The position numbers and the translations under genes are program-made. Below the pieces are notes generated by a model, which worked only from the letters and a program-made list of their open reading frames with translations, ran no database searches and was not told where the DNA came from. From positions 3,844,001 to 3,908,000 of the forward strand of contig OW818647.1 of assembly GCA_942492855.1 (NCBI GenBank): 64,000 nucleotides of DNA, in the 5' to 3' direction. This document shows, piece by piece, positions 39,663 through 48,806 of the stretch (positions are counted from its first letter, which is position 1; each line of letters opens with the position of its first letter). This DNA comes from G963677485 sp942492855. Lineage in GTDB: Bacteria > Armatimonadota > HRBIN16.

Positions 39663-42431
39663 TCATCGCTCCGTCCAGATGGGCTTGCCCTGGCTGATCA
39701 CGGTGACATTCGCTCGGGTGCTCAAAGCGCCGTCGGCATCGGCCTTGAAGCTCAGCTTGTTCACGCCTCCCTTGAGGGTTGGGATGCCCCCGACCGGTTT
39801 GATGTCGCGGATGAACTGGCCTTCAGGGCCGTATAGTTTGCATTCTGTGGCGGATATCAGCTCAAGGTAGCTGCCGCTGGGCAGTTCCACAGGGAAAGTG
39901 ATGGTCTGTCTACCAAGGGTGATGCTCGGATATATAATCCTCGCCGGCATCAGCGGCAACGCCTTCACCGCGCTGAGGTGGCACGAAACGCCACCGTTCG
40001 CGGGCAGGTTGTTGACCCAGATTCGCAGGTTTTCGATACCAGCGAAGTCCACAGACTCGCGGAATATCGAGTAAGCCCATCCGTATGGCCACTGGTAATC
40101 AAGCCAGCGGTCACCCTCCGTCTCGATCAGCTCCACATATCTCCAGCCGGTGAAGTCGACGGTCAGGTAGTGCTCGCCGATTGCCGCACTAATGTGCTCC
40201 GGTGACTTCAACTGGAAGTTGAGCAGTTCGCCCTTGCCGTCGCCATGCACCCAGACACCCAGTGCCCGCCTGGCTGAGATGTCACGCCACGGTGTGAAGA
40301 CGCTCCCAACATACGCCCATGAGCCTTCTCGCTCAGTGTGTGCATTCACTGCGGACAACTCCACAGCCTTCAGGCCAGCCACCGGTTGGAGGGTGGACTC
40401 GGCGAGGCTGATGGTCACGGCAGGTGCAGCATCCCTGACTGGGCAGGAGGCTGGCAGTGAGGGATCGAGCAGCACCACACTTTCTGGCGAATCATAGGCT
40501 GCTGCAGACATCAGTGCCTCAATGCGCAGCTTGAGCGGCTGCGGTTCGTGGCTGTTGGTGACCGTCCACTCGGTGCTGCCATCGCGGCTGCCCGTGACTT
40601 TGTGTTTCGAGTAGCTCACCGGCGACAGGCTGCTTTTGCCGCGGCGATCGGTGCTGAGTGTGTGCTCTGCACCTGGCACGGCCAGTTTGCCCAGCACGGC
40701 CGCAGGCAGTTTGTGGGCGTGGCGCAGTTCCTCGTATTTCTTGAAGATTCCGGCGAGTCGTGCGAAACCTGGTTCCGCCTTGTATATAACTGGGTCGATT
40801 CCCATGAGTGACAGCCCTGTGTCTGTGGAAAGAGCCTTGCAGGTGAGATATTCGATATCATCCGTGAAGGTCGGCTCGGTGTCCGGACTGGTCCAGCCTT
40901 TCGCCGCCCACCATCCCAACTGAGCGGGCATGAACATTTTGGTGTAAGCTTCGTTATCCTTGCAGTGCATGTCGATGAACCGCCTGTGGCTGCGGTTGGG
41001 ATGGTCCCATGCTCCCAGCCGACTGCGCAGATACCACAGGTGATGGTGGAAGGTGCTCATCTCCATTAAAGCCGGCCGTTTGAGCCGCTTAGCGATTTCA
41101 AACACAAACTTCGAGCCGTAGTGCCATCCATTCGCTGACCCTGCCAGGATGTCCTCACCATCGAGTGCGTCCAGATAGATCATGTCAAAGCCGCAGGCGT
41201 TGTAGGCCTCGGCGGTCTTCGCTGCGACCTCCGTATATAGCGTCGAATCGCCATCGGGCACAAACAGACCGAAACACTCCTTCAGGTGATACACCTTCGC
41301 ACCTGCAGGATGGGGCGTCGCTTTGGTGCCATGCGCACCTCGCGTGCAGCCGGTGAACCCCCACGGAACCGCTTTCGATGATGCCGTGTAGGTGATCAAC
41401 TCGTCCTCAATGCGCACGGTCACGCTGTTACGGGTCTGGAAGCCTGTGATGTCCAGCATGGCGGCGGTCGACTCGTCTGTTGTGAGAGAGACCGTGTCCG
41501 CCGAAATCGGGTTTGACAGTGTGAGAACCGCATCGGTGGCCAGCCGCTTGTCCGGTACCGGCGTGACCCAAGGGCACTTCTTGTCGATAAAGAAGGCGTA
41601 GGTGTGCAGTCCCGCCTTGATGCCCGCGCGGTGCAGCCTGTCGATGACCGCTTTGAGGCTGGCAAAGCCGTTGGGATACATATCTTTGTTGGGCTCGCAG
41701 TCACCGAACCGGAACGAGGTGCCGCCATGGAAATCGAGCTGGTTGAAGCCGAGTGCTTTAATCACCGTAATCCACTCGTCCACACTTTGCTCGGTGACAC
41801 TGCCGAAGTTGAAGAGGTAAGAACCACGGCCGTCCGGGCTCTCCATCGCCCATGGACCGCCCAGTCGCGAGTGGGGGAGATCAGGTGCGGATTCCACCGC
41901 TAGCTTCATCACCTCACGCAGTTTTGGTGCGGGGCAGCCGATAATTGCGACACTGGCCCCAACTAAACCAAACCGCGGATAACACTGTGCCAACAGGTGT
42001 TTGCTGGGTTGCGGTAGCTGGAGCACGTTGGTCTTCAGGTTGCGGGCCAGCGAGCAAGCCACGAAGGGTTCCTCTGCTGTGGCTCTGAGCTTCAAGGGCA
42101 GGTCGATGAGTGTGAGCTCCTCAATCTGCTGGTCAGATATGGAGAGCAACTCCAGCACAAAGTGGCGTTTGAGTGTCTTGAGGGAGAACTCCGCGGTGAT
42201 CCCCGAGTTCCCGAACAGCACCTTCATCCGGTGGGCTGGGCCAGAAACCTGAGTGGCTGGGATGTCCACACCGTTCTTACGCAGCCGTGCGAAGGGCGTT
42301 GGGTTCGCGGAATCGCAATAGTTGGTGCGGCTGCGTTTGTCGACAAACTCCACACTGCGCGCCTGCTGGTCCAGCGTGTAGCGGCAGTATTCGTTCTCGA
42401 CGCTCAGTGCGTTGGCGGTTTGCTGGCTCAT
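39663..42431 (-). CDS. unassigned TIM-barrel protein, glycosidase-like
   Basis: The 922-residue product has a beta-rich N-terminus (1-200), a barrel-like part with FNQLDFHGGTSFRFGDCE, HRAGIKAGLHTYAFFIDKKC and CGFDMIYLDALDGED, in which D residues sit as in clan GH-D/GH31 nucleophile strands. C-terminal beta-sandwich domains include GWRYVELIETEGDRWLDYQW. It has no signal peptide. GGAGG stands 5 nt before the ATG. A similar IDGI/YLD type barrel is in the gene at 7450. I cannot assign a GH family. Confidence 0.5.
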   Translation of the reverse strand: MSQQTANALSVENEYCRYTLDQQARSVEFVDKRSRTNYCDSANPTPFARLRKNGVDIPATQVSGPAHRMKVLFGNSGITAEFSLKTLKRHFVLELLSISDQQIEELTLIDLPLKLRATAEEPFVACSLARNLKTNVLQLPQPSKHLLAQCYPRFGLVGASVAIIGCPAPKLREVMKLAVESAPDLPHSRLGGPWAMESPDGRGSYLFNFGSVTEQSVDEWITVIKALGFNQLDFHGGTSFRFGDCEPNKDMYPNGFASLKAVIDRLHRAGIKAGLHTYAFFIDKKCPWVTPVPDKRLATDAVLTLSNPISADTVSLTTDESTAAMLDITGFQTRNSVTVRIEDELITYTASSKAVPWGFTGCTRGAHGTKATPHPAGAKVYHLKECFGLFVPDGDSTLYTEVAAKTAEAYNACGFDMIYLDALDGEDILAGSANGWHYGSKFVFEIAKRLKRPALMEMSTFHHHLWYLRSRLGAWDHPNRSHRRFIDMHCKDNEAYTKMFMPAQLGWWAAKGWTSPDTEPTFTDDIEYLTCKALSTDTGLSLMGIDPVIYKAEPGFARLAGIFKKYEELRHAHKLPAAVLGKLAVPGAEHTLSTDRRGKSSLSPVSYSKHKVTGSRDGSTEWTVTNSHEPQPLKLRIEALMSAAAYDSPESVVLLDPSLPASCPVRDAAPAVTISLAESTLQPVAGLKAVELSAVNAHTEREGSWAYVGSVFTPWRDISARRALGVWVHGDGKGELLNFQLKSPEHISAAIGEHYLTVDFTGWRYVELIETEGDRWLDYQWPYGWAYSIFRESVDFAGIENLRIWVNNLPANGGVSCHLSAVKALPLMPARIIYPSITLGRQTITFPVELPSGSYLELISATECKLYGPEGQFIRDIKPVGGIPTLKGGVNKLSFKADADGALSTRANVTVISQGKPIWTER

Positions 42432-42785
42432 GGCGGCCTCCGAGGGCGTGGGTTACGCTGATGTGTTCAGTTTACCCGATAGCGGTGGGGGATGTTTTAA
42501 CCACAGAGGGTAGGGAGGGAGAGGAGGAGAAGAGGCAGCACCCAATCAGCCATCAGTTCATCCGTCCAATCCGTCCAATCTGTCGGAACAGGATTCGAAA
42601 CACAGAGGGTAGGCCGACTATTCATGGCTGTTCTCCTCTTCTCCCTCCGCGACCTCCGCGTCTCCGCGTGAGGCAAATCCCTCCCTCCGCAACAGCCGAT
42701 TCCCTCACGGCGTTTGACAGCGATGCTCCACTTTCGTTACACTAAAGCGATATGGTGCCGTATTTTACCCAAACCGGAGGTCGCT
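42432..42785. other. non-coding spacer with purine-rich and tandem motifs
   Basis: This 354 nt gap holds two copies of CACAGAGGGTAGG (near 42503 and 42601), tandem ATCCGTCCA units near 42560, and a purine-rich tract (GGGAGGGAGAGGAGGAGAAG) partly complementary to a pyrimidine-rich tract near 42640. CTCCGCGACCTCCGCGTCTC-like sequence is a widely scattered bacterial repeat. No gene is seen. Confidence 0.5.
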
Positions 42786-43796
42786 TTGAGCTCAACGCGC
42801 AACGACGTTCTTCTGACCCTTGCTCATAAGCAGCCGAGTAAGACCCCATACAACATAGGATTTACCCAGCACGCCTGGGAGGCCTTCGTGAAATACGCAG
42901 GCGAGGGCGTCAGTTCGCACATTCATAACAGCTTGACAATGGGCGGTCTAGGCATCCCTAACGGCTGGAAGGAAGTCCGACCCAATATCTGGGCAGACGA
43001 GTTCGGTGTCGAGTGGAACCGCTCGATTGACCCCGACATCGGCAATGTGTGCAACGAGCTGGTGACACCTGATACGCTGGACGACTACGTGTTCCCGGAT
43101 GCGAACGACCCCAGCCGCACGGAATGGTATAAGCAGATTTGCCCTGACAAGGTCGCGAACGACCAGTTCATCGTGGCTGACCTGGGCTTTAGCCTGTTCG
43201 AGCGTGCGTGGACCATGACAGGTTTTGAGCAGTTCATCGCCGACCTCTTAGAAGAGCCTGAGTTTGCCGGTAAGCTGCTGGACAGGATTTTAGAGTATAA
43301 CCTGAAGGTCATACACAATGTCTGCCAGTATGATGTGGACGCCGTGATGTTCGGCGACGACTGGGGCACCCAGACCGGACTGATCACCGGCCCGCGGATT
43401 TGGCGCAACGCCATCAAGCCGCGCATCCGTGAGATGTATCAAGCGGTGAAGTCGCACGGCAAGTTCGTATTCATTCATAGTTGCGGCAAGGTCACAGAGC
43501 TGTTCCCAGACCTGATCGAGTGCGGACTGGACTGCTTCAACCCCTTCCAGCCGGAAGTGATTGATGTGGCGCAGGCCAAGCAGGAGTTCGGCGACCGGTT
43601 GAGCTTCTATGGCGGTATCAGCACTCAGCGCACGCTGCCCTACGGCACAGTGCAGGAAGTGCGGGACGAGACGAAGCGACTTATTGACATCGTGGGGAAA
43701 GATGGCGGGCTGATCGCCTCGCCAGCCCATGCGATTCCCGGTGACGCGAAACCGGAGAACATCATGGCGATGCTTGATGTTCTCAATAACCAATAG
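42786..43796 (+). CDS. uroporphyrinogen decarboxylase family protein
   Basis: The 336-residue product has the URO-D fold: FGDDWGTQTGLITGPRIWRN, KPRIREMYQAVKSHGKFVFIHSCG, FNPFQPEVIDVAQAKQEFGD, YGGISTQRTLPYGTVQEVR and ASPAHAIPGD. It lacks the N-terminal RxPxWxMRQAGR of true HemE, so it more likely belongs to the methyltransferase-like or uncharacterised branch common near sugar-degradation genes. The start is TTG at 42786 behind GGAGG (42776-42780). It precedes ffh by about 30 nt. The substrate is unknown. Confidence 0.78.
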   Translation: MSSTRNDVLLTLAHKQPSKTPYNIGFTQHAWEAFVKYAGEGVSSHIHNSLTMGGLGIPNGWKEVRPNIWADEFGVEWNRSIDPDIGNVCNELVTPDTLDDYVFPDANDPSRTEWYKQICPDKVANDQFIVADLGFSLFERAWTMTGFEQFIADLLEEPEFAGKLLDRILEYNLKVIHNVCQYDVDAVMFGDDWGTQTGLITGPRIWRNAIKPRIREMYQAVKSHGKFVFIHSCGKVTELFPDLIECGLDCFNPFQPEVIDVAQAKQEFGDRLSFYGGISTQRTLPYGTVQEVRDETKRLIDIVGKDGGLIASPAHAIPGDAKPENIMAMLDVLNNQ

Positions 43797-43827
43797 TACA
43801 GAGTAAGAAGAGGAACCGCAACACCTG

Positions 43828-45183
43828 ATGTTTGAAAATCTAGGCAAGAAGATGCAGGACCTCTTCCGGCGGATGAAAGACCGCGGGAAGCTGACCGAAT
43901 CTGATGTCAACGAAATACTCCGTGAAGTGCGCGTAGCGCTTCTGGAGGCCGATGTCAACTTCAAGGTGGTCCGCGAGTTCATCGCAGCGATCAAGGATAA
44001 GGCGGTCGGCACCGAGGTGCTGGAAAGCCTGACTCCTGACCAGCAGGTGGTCAAGATCGTCCACGACCAGTTGGTGGAGATGCTGGGCACACAGGCGGAA
44101 CCGCTGAAGTATTCGCCCAAGCCTCCCACAGTGCTGCTGTTGTGCGGTTTGCAAGGAAGCGGTAAAACCACCACAGCCGCAAAGCTGGGTGTGTATTACC
44201 GGTCGCAGGGGCGCAACCCTCTGCTGGTGGCGTGTGACCTTCAGCGTCCAGCGGCTGTGAAGCAGCTTCAGATTTTGGGTGAGCAGACCAAAGCACCTGT
44301 GTTCGTGATGCCAGGTGAGACTGACCCTGTGAAAGTGGCGCAAGCTGCGGTGGCGTGGGCTCCTAAGAACGGCTGCGACATCGTCATCCTGGACACGGCA
44401 GGCCGGCTGCACGTAGACGAGGGTCTGATGGATCAGGTGCGCCGAGTGAAGTCGACCACCAACCCTTCGGAGACTCTGCTGGTTCTGGATGCCATGACCG
44501 GGCAGGATGCTGTCCGCGTGGCTGAGGAGTTCAACAAGGCTCTGGACGTGGATGGCTTCATCATGTCGAAGCTGGATGGCGACACCCGCGGTGGTGCGGC
44601 CATCAGCATCCGCGCGGTGGTGGGCAAGCCCATCAAGATGTGCGGCATCAGCGAAAAGAATGACGGCCTTGAGATATTCCACCCTGACCGGATGGCGGGT
44701 AGAATCTTAGGCATGGGCGACGTGCTCACTTCCATCGAGACGGTGTTGAGCAGCATCGACCAGGACGCCATGGCGGACAGCATGAAACGCATGCAGGATG
44801 GCGGCGGATTTTCGATGAACGAGTTCCTGGCGCAGTTGCGGCAGGTGCAAAAGCTACCCATCAAGCGGTTGATGAGCATGATACCCGGTCTGCCAGCCAT
44901 GCCAGAAGGCTTTGACGTCAACCCTAAAGATTTGAAACGCATAGAGGCGATCATCCTTTCGATGACCGCACTCGAACGCGTGAGACCGGATTTAATCAAC
45001 GGTTCGCGGCGAAGGCGTATAGCCAAAGGCTCTGGGACTACCGTGCAGCAGGTAAATGAACTGATGGCACAGTATGCGCAGATCAAGAAGATGTTCAAAA
45101 AAGTGAATGTCATGCAAAAAGACGCGAAACAGTTGAAGAGGCAAGTGAACAAAGGCATGCCTCGCTTCCCATTTGGCAAATAA
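43828..45183 (+). CDS. ffh: signal recognition particle GTPase Ffh
   Basis: Ffh binds 4.5S RNA and signal sequences to target nascent membrane proteins. The 451-residue product has the N domain, the G domain (GLQGSGKTTTAAKLG, DTAGRLHVDEGLM, SKLDGDTRGGAAIS) and the Met-rich M domain ending in the usual PGLP and GSGTTVQQVNELM stretches. It heads the ffh-rpsP-khpA-rimM-trmD cluster. No 4.5S RNA gene was noticed in the window. Confidence 0.97.
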   Translation: MFENLGKKMQDLFRRMKDRGKLTESDVNEILREVRVALLEADVNFKVVREFIAAIKDKAVGTEVLESLTPDQQVVKIVHDQLVEMLGTQAEPLKYSPKPPTVLLLCGLQGSGKTTTAAKLGVYYRSQGRNPLLVACDLQRPAAVKQLQILGEQTKAPVFVMPGETDPVKVAQAAVAWAPKNGCDIVILDTAGRLHVDEGLMDQVRRVKSTTNPSETLLVLDAMTGQDAVRVAEEFNKALDVDGFIMSKLDGDTRGGAAISIRAVVGKPIKMCGISEKNDGLEIFHPDRMAGRILGMGDVLTSIETVLSSIDQDAMADSMKRMQDGGGFSMNEFLAQLRQVQKLPIKRLMSMIPGLPAMPEGFDVNPKDLKRIEAIILSMTALERVRPDLINGSRRRRIAKGSGTTVQQVNELMAQYAQIKKMFKKVNVMQKDAKQLKRQVNKGMPRFPFGK

Positions 45184-45208
45184 CGAATGAAGAAAGGAGG
45201 AGGGAAAT

Positions 45209-45493
45209 TTGGCTGTAAAAATCAGACTTCGACGCATGGGCGCTAAAAAGCGACCGTTCTACCGAATTGTTGTTACGCCCAGCACCAACCCTCGCGACGG
45301 CGGGTTTATCGAGAACATAGGGTTCTACAACCCGATCACTGATCCGGCCGAGGTTAAGGTGGATAATGAGCGAGCAATCTACTGGCTCAGCAAAGGCGCA
45401 ATTCCGACGGAAACTGTTACCAGTATCCTACGGAAGCAGGGCGTATATGACGCCATCGCTGCCAGCAAGGCTGCCGCAACTACCGAAGCCTAA
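45209..45493 (+). CDS. rpsP: 30S ribosomal protein S16
   Basis: The 94-residue product starts MAVKIRLRRMGAKKRPFYRIVV, the unmistakable S16 N-terminus, followed by RDGGFIENIGFYNP. The start is TTG at 45209 with AAAGGAGG (45193-45200), 25 nt after ffh. S16 helps assemble the 5' domain of 16S rRNA. Confidence 0.97.
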   Translation: MAVKIRLRRMGAKKRPFYRIVVTPSTNPRDGGFIENIGFYNPITDPAEVKVDNERAIYWLSKGAIPTETVTSILRKQGVYDAIAASKAAATTEA

Positions 45494-45555
45494 GACGGGT
45501 TTCTAGTGACTACATCCCTCAGCCGATGTACTGAGGTCCAGAAGGAGATTACAAC

Positions 45556-45786
45556 TTGAAAGAGATCATCGAATACCTCGTGAAAGAGATCGTGGATCAA
45601 CCTGAGAAGGTGCAAATTCGCGAGACCGAGAGCGACGGAGTGGTGAACCTGGAGGTGGTAGTTTCCCAAACGGACATCGGGAAAGTCATCGGCAGGCAGG
45701 GACGTATTGCAAACGACCTGAGAATAGTGGCCAAGATCGCCGCGACGAAGCAGAAGAAGCGTGTCTTCTTGGACATCGTTGCTTAG
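45556..45786 (+). CDS. khpA: KH-domain RNA-binding protein KhpA
   Basis: The 76-residue product is a single KH domain with the GxxG loop in VIGRQGRIANDLRIV. KhpA proteins bind RNA, often with KhpB, and usually lie between rpsP and rimM, as here. The start is TTG at 45556 with AAGGAG at 45542-45547. A strong terminator follows. Confidence 0.94.
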   Translation: MKEIIEYLVKEIVDQPEKVQIRETESDGVVNLEVVVSQTDIGKVIGRQGRIANDLRIVAKIAATKQKKRVFLDIVA

Positions 45787-45822
45787 GCGTGATGGCTGAA
45801 ACTCTCACCGTCTGAATATATA

Positions 45823-45858
45823 GGCCGGCGTGACCCTTAACGCCGGCCCGCTTTTTTT
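45823..45858 (+). terminator. intrinsic terminator after khpA
   Basis: An 8 bp stem GGCCGGCG/CGCCGGCC (45823-45830 with 45841-45848), 10 nt loop, then CGC and seven Ts. It ends the ffh-rpsP-khpA transcript and separates it from rimM-trmD. Confidence 0.88.
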
Positions 45859-45914
45859 GCCCTATGTAGCACCGCTCTCGAATACAATGCGGCCCGTATT
45901 ATGTTTGATACGCT

Positions 45915-45997
45915 CGTAGGGGCCACCCTTGTGGTGGCCCTAACCGTTGTTCATTCAATAGGTCTTGTTTTGGGCCACCACAAGGGTGGCCCCTACG
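45915..45997. repeat. inverted pair of CGTAG-prefixed hairpins
   Basis: Two exact 26 bp inverted copies (45915-45940 and 45972-45997) of CGTAGGGGCCACCCTTGTGG-type sequence are separated by 31 nt. Each is itself a hairpin (GGGCCACC-CTTGT-GGTGGCCC). It belongs to the hairpin family of this window. It lies between the khpA terminator and rimM. Confidence 0.8.
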
Positions 45998-46029
45998 ACC
46001 AGTGACTTACAAGGAGATTTCGATCGTAT

Positions 46030-46548
46030 ATGCAAGACCAACCCAAGTGGCGTACCATCGGTGCTATCACACGAACACACGGTCTGGCTGGTCAGGTGTT
46101 TGTGTTTCCTCTGACGGATTTCCCAGATCGCTTTAAGAAGGGCACCAAAGTCCAACTGCAAGATGCCAAGGGCAACCTGAAGCCTGTCGTGATTACGGAA
46201 TGCTCGAAGTTCAAGAACGGCTTTCTGGTGCTATTTGATGTCTGCCACACTATTGAACAGGCTGAGGAGCTCAAGGGCGTCAACATCGTTGTGGATTATG
46301 ATGACCGTATGCCCATGCCGGATGACCAAACATTCTATGTTGATGACATCGTGGGACTAAAGGTCTACACGGATGACGGCCGCTTTCTTGGAGTGATCTC
46401 TGAGGTGCTGCCCAATCCGGCTAACGACATTTACTGCATCGGTGACATCATGATCCCGGCCGTCAGCGAGTTCATCATGGACATCAACCTGGCTGAAAAC
46501 AAGATGGTGGTCAAGTTAATCCCAGGGATGCTTCCAGAGGAAGATTAG
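46030..46548 (+). CDS. rimM: 16S rRNA processing protein RimM
   Basis: RimM binds S19 and matures the 30S head. The 172-residue product has the N-terminal domain (GAITRTHGLAGQVFVFPLTD) and a C-terminal PRC barrel (DIVGLKVYTDDGRFLGVISE and AENKMVVKLIPGML). It overlaps trmD by one base. Confidence 0.94.
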   Translation: MQDQPKWRTIGAITRTHGLAGQVFVFPLTDFPDRFKKGTKVQLQDAKGNLKPVVITECSKFKNGFLVLFDVCHTIEQAEELKGVNIVVDYDDRMPMPDDQTFYVDDIVGLKVYTDDGRFLGVISEVLPNPANDIYCIGDIMIPAVSEFIMDINLAENKMVVKLIPGMLPEED

Positions 46549-47300
46549 TGCGCATCGATATTGTCAGCACTTTTCCTGAGATGGTCGAAGCGGTTTTGGA
46601 TGCCAGCATTGTTGGCAGAGCCAGGCGAGCCGGCCATCTGCAAGCGGCCGCACTGAACCTTCGTGAGTTTACCCATGACCGCCACAATACCACGGATGAT
46701 GAGCCGTTCGGCGGTGGTGCTGGGATGGTGATGAAGCCGGCTCCCTTCTTTGAAGCGGTGGCGTTTTTGAGCCAGCAGTGCGGCGGATGTGCCCATCGCG
46801 TGATTGTCACCACGCCGCAAGGCCGGCCCTTCACTCAGCAAGTGGCGCAGGAGCTGGCCGGCTGCCCGCATTTAATCATGCTGTGCGGTCATTATGAGGC
46901 GATCGACGAGCGTGTGAGCGAGCATCTTGCGACCGACGAGATCAGCGTGGGCGACTATGTGCTCACCGGTGGGGAGCTGCCTGCTCTGGTCATGACCGAT
47001 GCGATCGCACGGTTATTGCCGGATGTGCTTGGTAACCCGGATTCGCTGAGCGATGAGACCTTCGCTGAGAAGCTGCTGGGATATCCGCAGTATACGCGGC
47101 CGGCGGTTTATGAAGACCACCCAATCCCCGAGGTGCTGCAGTCTGGCCATCACGCCAACATCGCCAAATGGCGCAGACTTCAACGGATGGAACGCACCAG
47201 GCGTTACCGACCCGATCTGTGGGCGGAGTTCGTGCCAACGGCTGAAGATAAAAAGATGCTGAAGAAGATGGGTCGCAACGACCTGCTGGAAGGGAAATAG
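46548..47300 (+). CDS. trmD: tRNA (guanine-37-N1)-methyltransferase TrmD
   Basis: TrmD makes m1G37 with S-adenosylmethionine, preventing frameshifts. The 250-residue product has MRIDIVSTFPEM, the trefoil-knot motifs LCGHYEAIDERV and SVGDYVLTGGELPAL, and the conserved GGGAGMVMKP loop. It starts with GTG at the last base of the rimM stop. The usual next gene rplS is absent; a TSUP permease follows by 3 nt. Confidence 0.97.
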   Translation: MRIDIVSTFPEMVEAVLDASIVGRARRAGHLQAAALNLREFTHDRHNTTDDEPFGGGAGMVMKPAPFFEAVAFLSQQCGGCAHRVIVTTPQGRPFTQQVAQELAGCPHLIMLCGHYEAIDERVSEHLATDEISVGDYVLTGGELPALVMTDAIARLLPDVLGNPDSLSDETFAEKLLGYPQYTRPAVYEDHPIPEVLQSGHHANIAKWRRLQRMERTRRYRPDLWAEFVPTAEDKKMLKKMGRNDLLEGK

Positions 47301-47303
47301 CCT

Positions 47304-48062
47304 GTGCTTGGTCTCGAAACAAGTCAGTGGGTTGTGGGTTTCATCGCCGCGGTGCTGATCGGCATCAGCAAGACCGGTGTGCCAGGCATAGGGATGCTGG
47401 CCGTGCCGCTACTGGCCTACATATTTGGCGGCCGTATGTCGGTGGGTGTGATGCTGCCGATGCTCATCTTTGCGGATATCTGGGCGGTAAGCTGGTACCG
47501 TCAGCATACGCAGTGGGATGCCATCGTGCGCCTTCTGCCCTCTGTGCTGCTTGGTCTGATAGCAGGCGGAGCTTATCTGGCACTGGTCGGACAGCGAAGC
47601 AACGGCACGCATTCGATGAATGTCACCATCGCGGTGATGGTGCTGGCCATGCTGGTGTTAAGCTATTTCAAGAGTTATAAACCGCACCACGGTGTGGGCA
47701 AGGTCGTCACAGGCGTGCTGGCCGGGTTTACCACTACGGTGTCCAATGCCGCAGGCTCCATTATGGCGATCTATTTGACTGCGTGCGGTATGAGTAAAGA
47801 TCAGTTCGTAGGCACCAGTGCGTGGTATTTCTTTATCGTGAATGTGTCCAAAGTGCCGATCCTGATCGGGCTGAGTCTGGCGAACAGTAAGTACCCATTT
47901 ATGACCGGTAACAGTCTGATGTTCAATTTGTACTGCATACCTGCCATACTTATTGGTGTATGGGCAGGAAGATGGCTGTTACCGCGCATCCCGCAGAAGG
48001 GTTTTGATGCGACTGTACAGATATTGGCAGCCGCCGGAGCTATCAAACTGCTGTTCCCGTAA
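47304..48062 (+). CDS. TSUP family permease (TauE/SafE)
   Basis: A 252-residue membrane protein with about eight hydrophobic segments and TSUP motifs: GISKTGVPGIGMLAVPLLA at the start and GVLAGFTTTVSNAAGSIMA in the second half. The family exports or imports sulfite, sulfoacetate or other organic anions. The start is GTG 3 nt after trmD, suggesting the same transcript. The substrate is unknown. Confidence 0.85.
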   Translation: MLGLETSQWVVGFIAAVLIGISKTGVPGIGMLAVPLLAYIFGGRMSVGVMLPMLIFADIWAVSWYRQHTQWDAIVRLLPSVLLGLIAGGAYLALVGQRSNGTHSMNVTIAVMVLAMLVLSYFKSYKPHHGVGKVVTGVLAGFTTTVSNAAGSIMAIYLTACGMSKDQFVGTSAWYFFIVNVSKVPILIGLSLANSKYPFMTGNSLMFNLYCIPAILIGVWAGRWLLPRIPQKGFDATVQILAAAGAIKLLFP

Positions 48063-48074
48063 GTCAAATGGGCC

Positions 48075-48104
48075 TTGTGTCATACAGTGCCCGTCTAATA
48101 TAAT
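48075..48104 (+). promoter_or_regulatory. sigma70-type promoter
   Basis: TTGTGT (48075-48080), 18 nt spacer, TATAAT (48099-48104), ahead of the gene at 48142. It is likely to drive that gene and the PfkB kinase. Confidence 0.5.
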
Positions 48105-48141
48105 ATAAAACGCTGATCGTAACAATCATTGGAGTAACTTC

Positions 48142-48804
48142 ATGGCGATGAACATCGAGCAAGTCTGGGCACAGACAGTTGACCGCGTCAAGGACAAAAT
48201 CGTCAACATCACATTCTGGGGTGCGCTGGAAGCGGCGAAACCCATCATACTAGATGGCGACTTTTTTGTTGTAGGTATGCCTCCTATCGATGCTCACCTG
48301 GGTGGACATCTACGGAACAGCACTTACCGCAGCGAACTCGAACGGACGATTGAGGAAATCTCTGGTGAGCATGTTCTGCTGCGTGTCATTGATGGCATCA
48401 CCCGTGAAGACTGGCAGCGCGTCAAAGTCCGTGAGGCCACGCAGGACCGCCAGAAGCAACAATCCGAAGCCGTCCGCAAGCGCGAAAAGGCGAGCGATGA
48501 ACTCTGGAGCGAGCTGTTTGAACGCACCCAGCGTATGTACGCCACCCAGCCGCTGCGTTCATTACCTCAGGGCCGCGCGATCTACCTCCAAAAAGTTCTT
48601 GAACTGACGGTGGAGACCATGGACCGGATCATCCCGCCAGACGAGCCGGTTGATGAGATCAACGCCCGTAACCTGGCGCGCGTTATTGAGCGCATTGCTA
48701 CCAATACAGATACACCATCGACGCTCATAGCTCACGAATTTCTAAAGATTCGTGACCGTGTACATCCCGGCATGCCGATGGAGCATGAGCAGAGGCTGAC
48801 GTAA
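48142..48804 (+). CDS. conserved hypothetical protein, DnaA domain I-like N-terminus
   Basis: The 220-residue product has no family I can name with confidence. Residues 5-90 (VWAQTVDRVKDKIVNITFWG, FFVVGMPP, YRSELERTIEEISGEHVLLR) have the spacing of a DnaA N-terminal (domain I) fold. A charged helical stretch follows (TQDRQKQQSEAVRKREKASD), then a helical C-terminus. It lacks any ATPase motif. TTGGAG precedes the ATG. The PfkB gene follows by 2 nt, so they share an operon. The DnaA link is a weak inference. Confidence 0.5.
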   Translation: MAMNIEQVWAQTVDRVKDKIVNITFWGALEAAKPIILDGDFFVVGMPPIDAHLGGHLRNSTYRSELERTIEEISGEHVLLRVIDGITREDWQRVKVREATQDRQKQQSEAVRKREKASDELWSELFERTQRMYATQPLRSLPQGRAIYLQKVLELTVETMDRIIPPDEPVDEINARNLARVIERIATNTDTPSTLIAHEFLKIRDRVHPGMPMEHEQRLT

Positions 48805-48806
48805 CG

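Noticed and set aside
42786..43796. hemE, true uroporphyrinogen decarboxylase
   Set aside because: The conserved N-terminal RQAGR motif that binds the porphyrin carboxylates is missing here and at 57315, and no other haem genes are near.
47301..48062. rplS expected after trmD
   Set aside because: The frame after trmD encodes a TSUP permease with many membrane helices. No L19 sequence occurs nearby; it must lie elsewhere in the genome.
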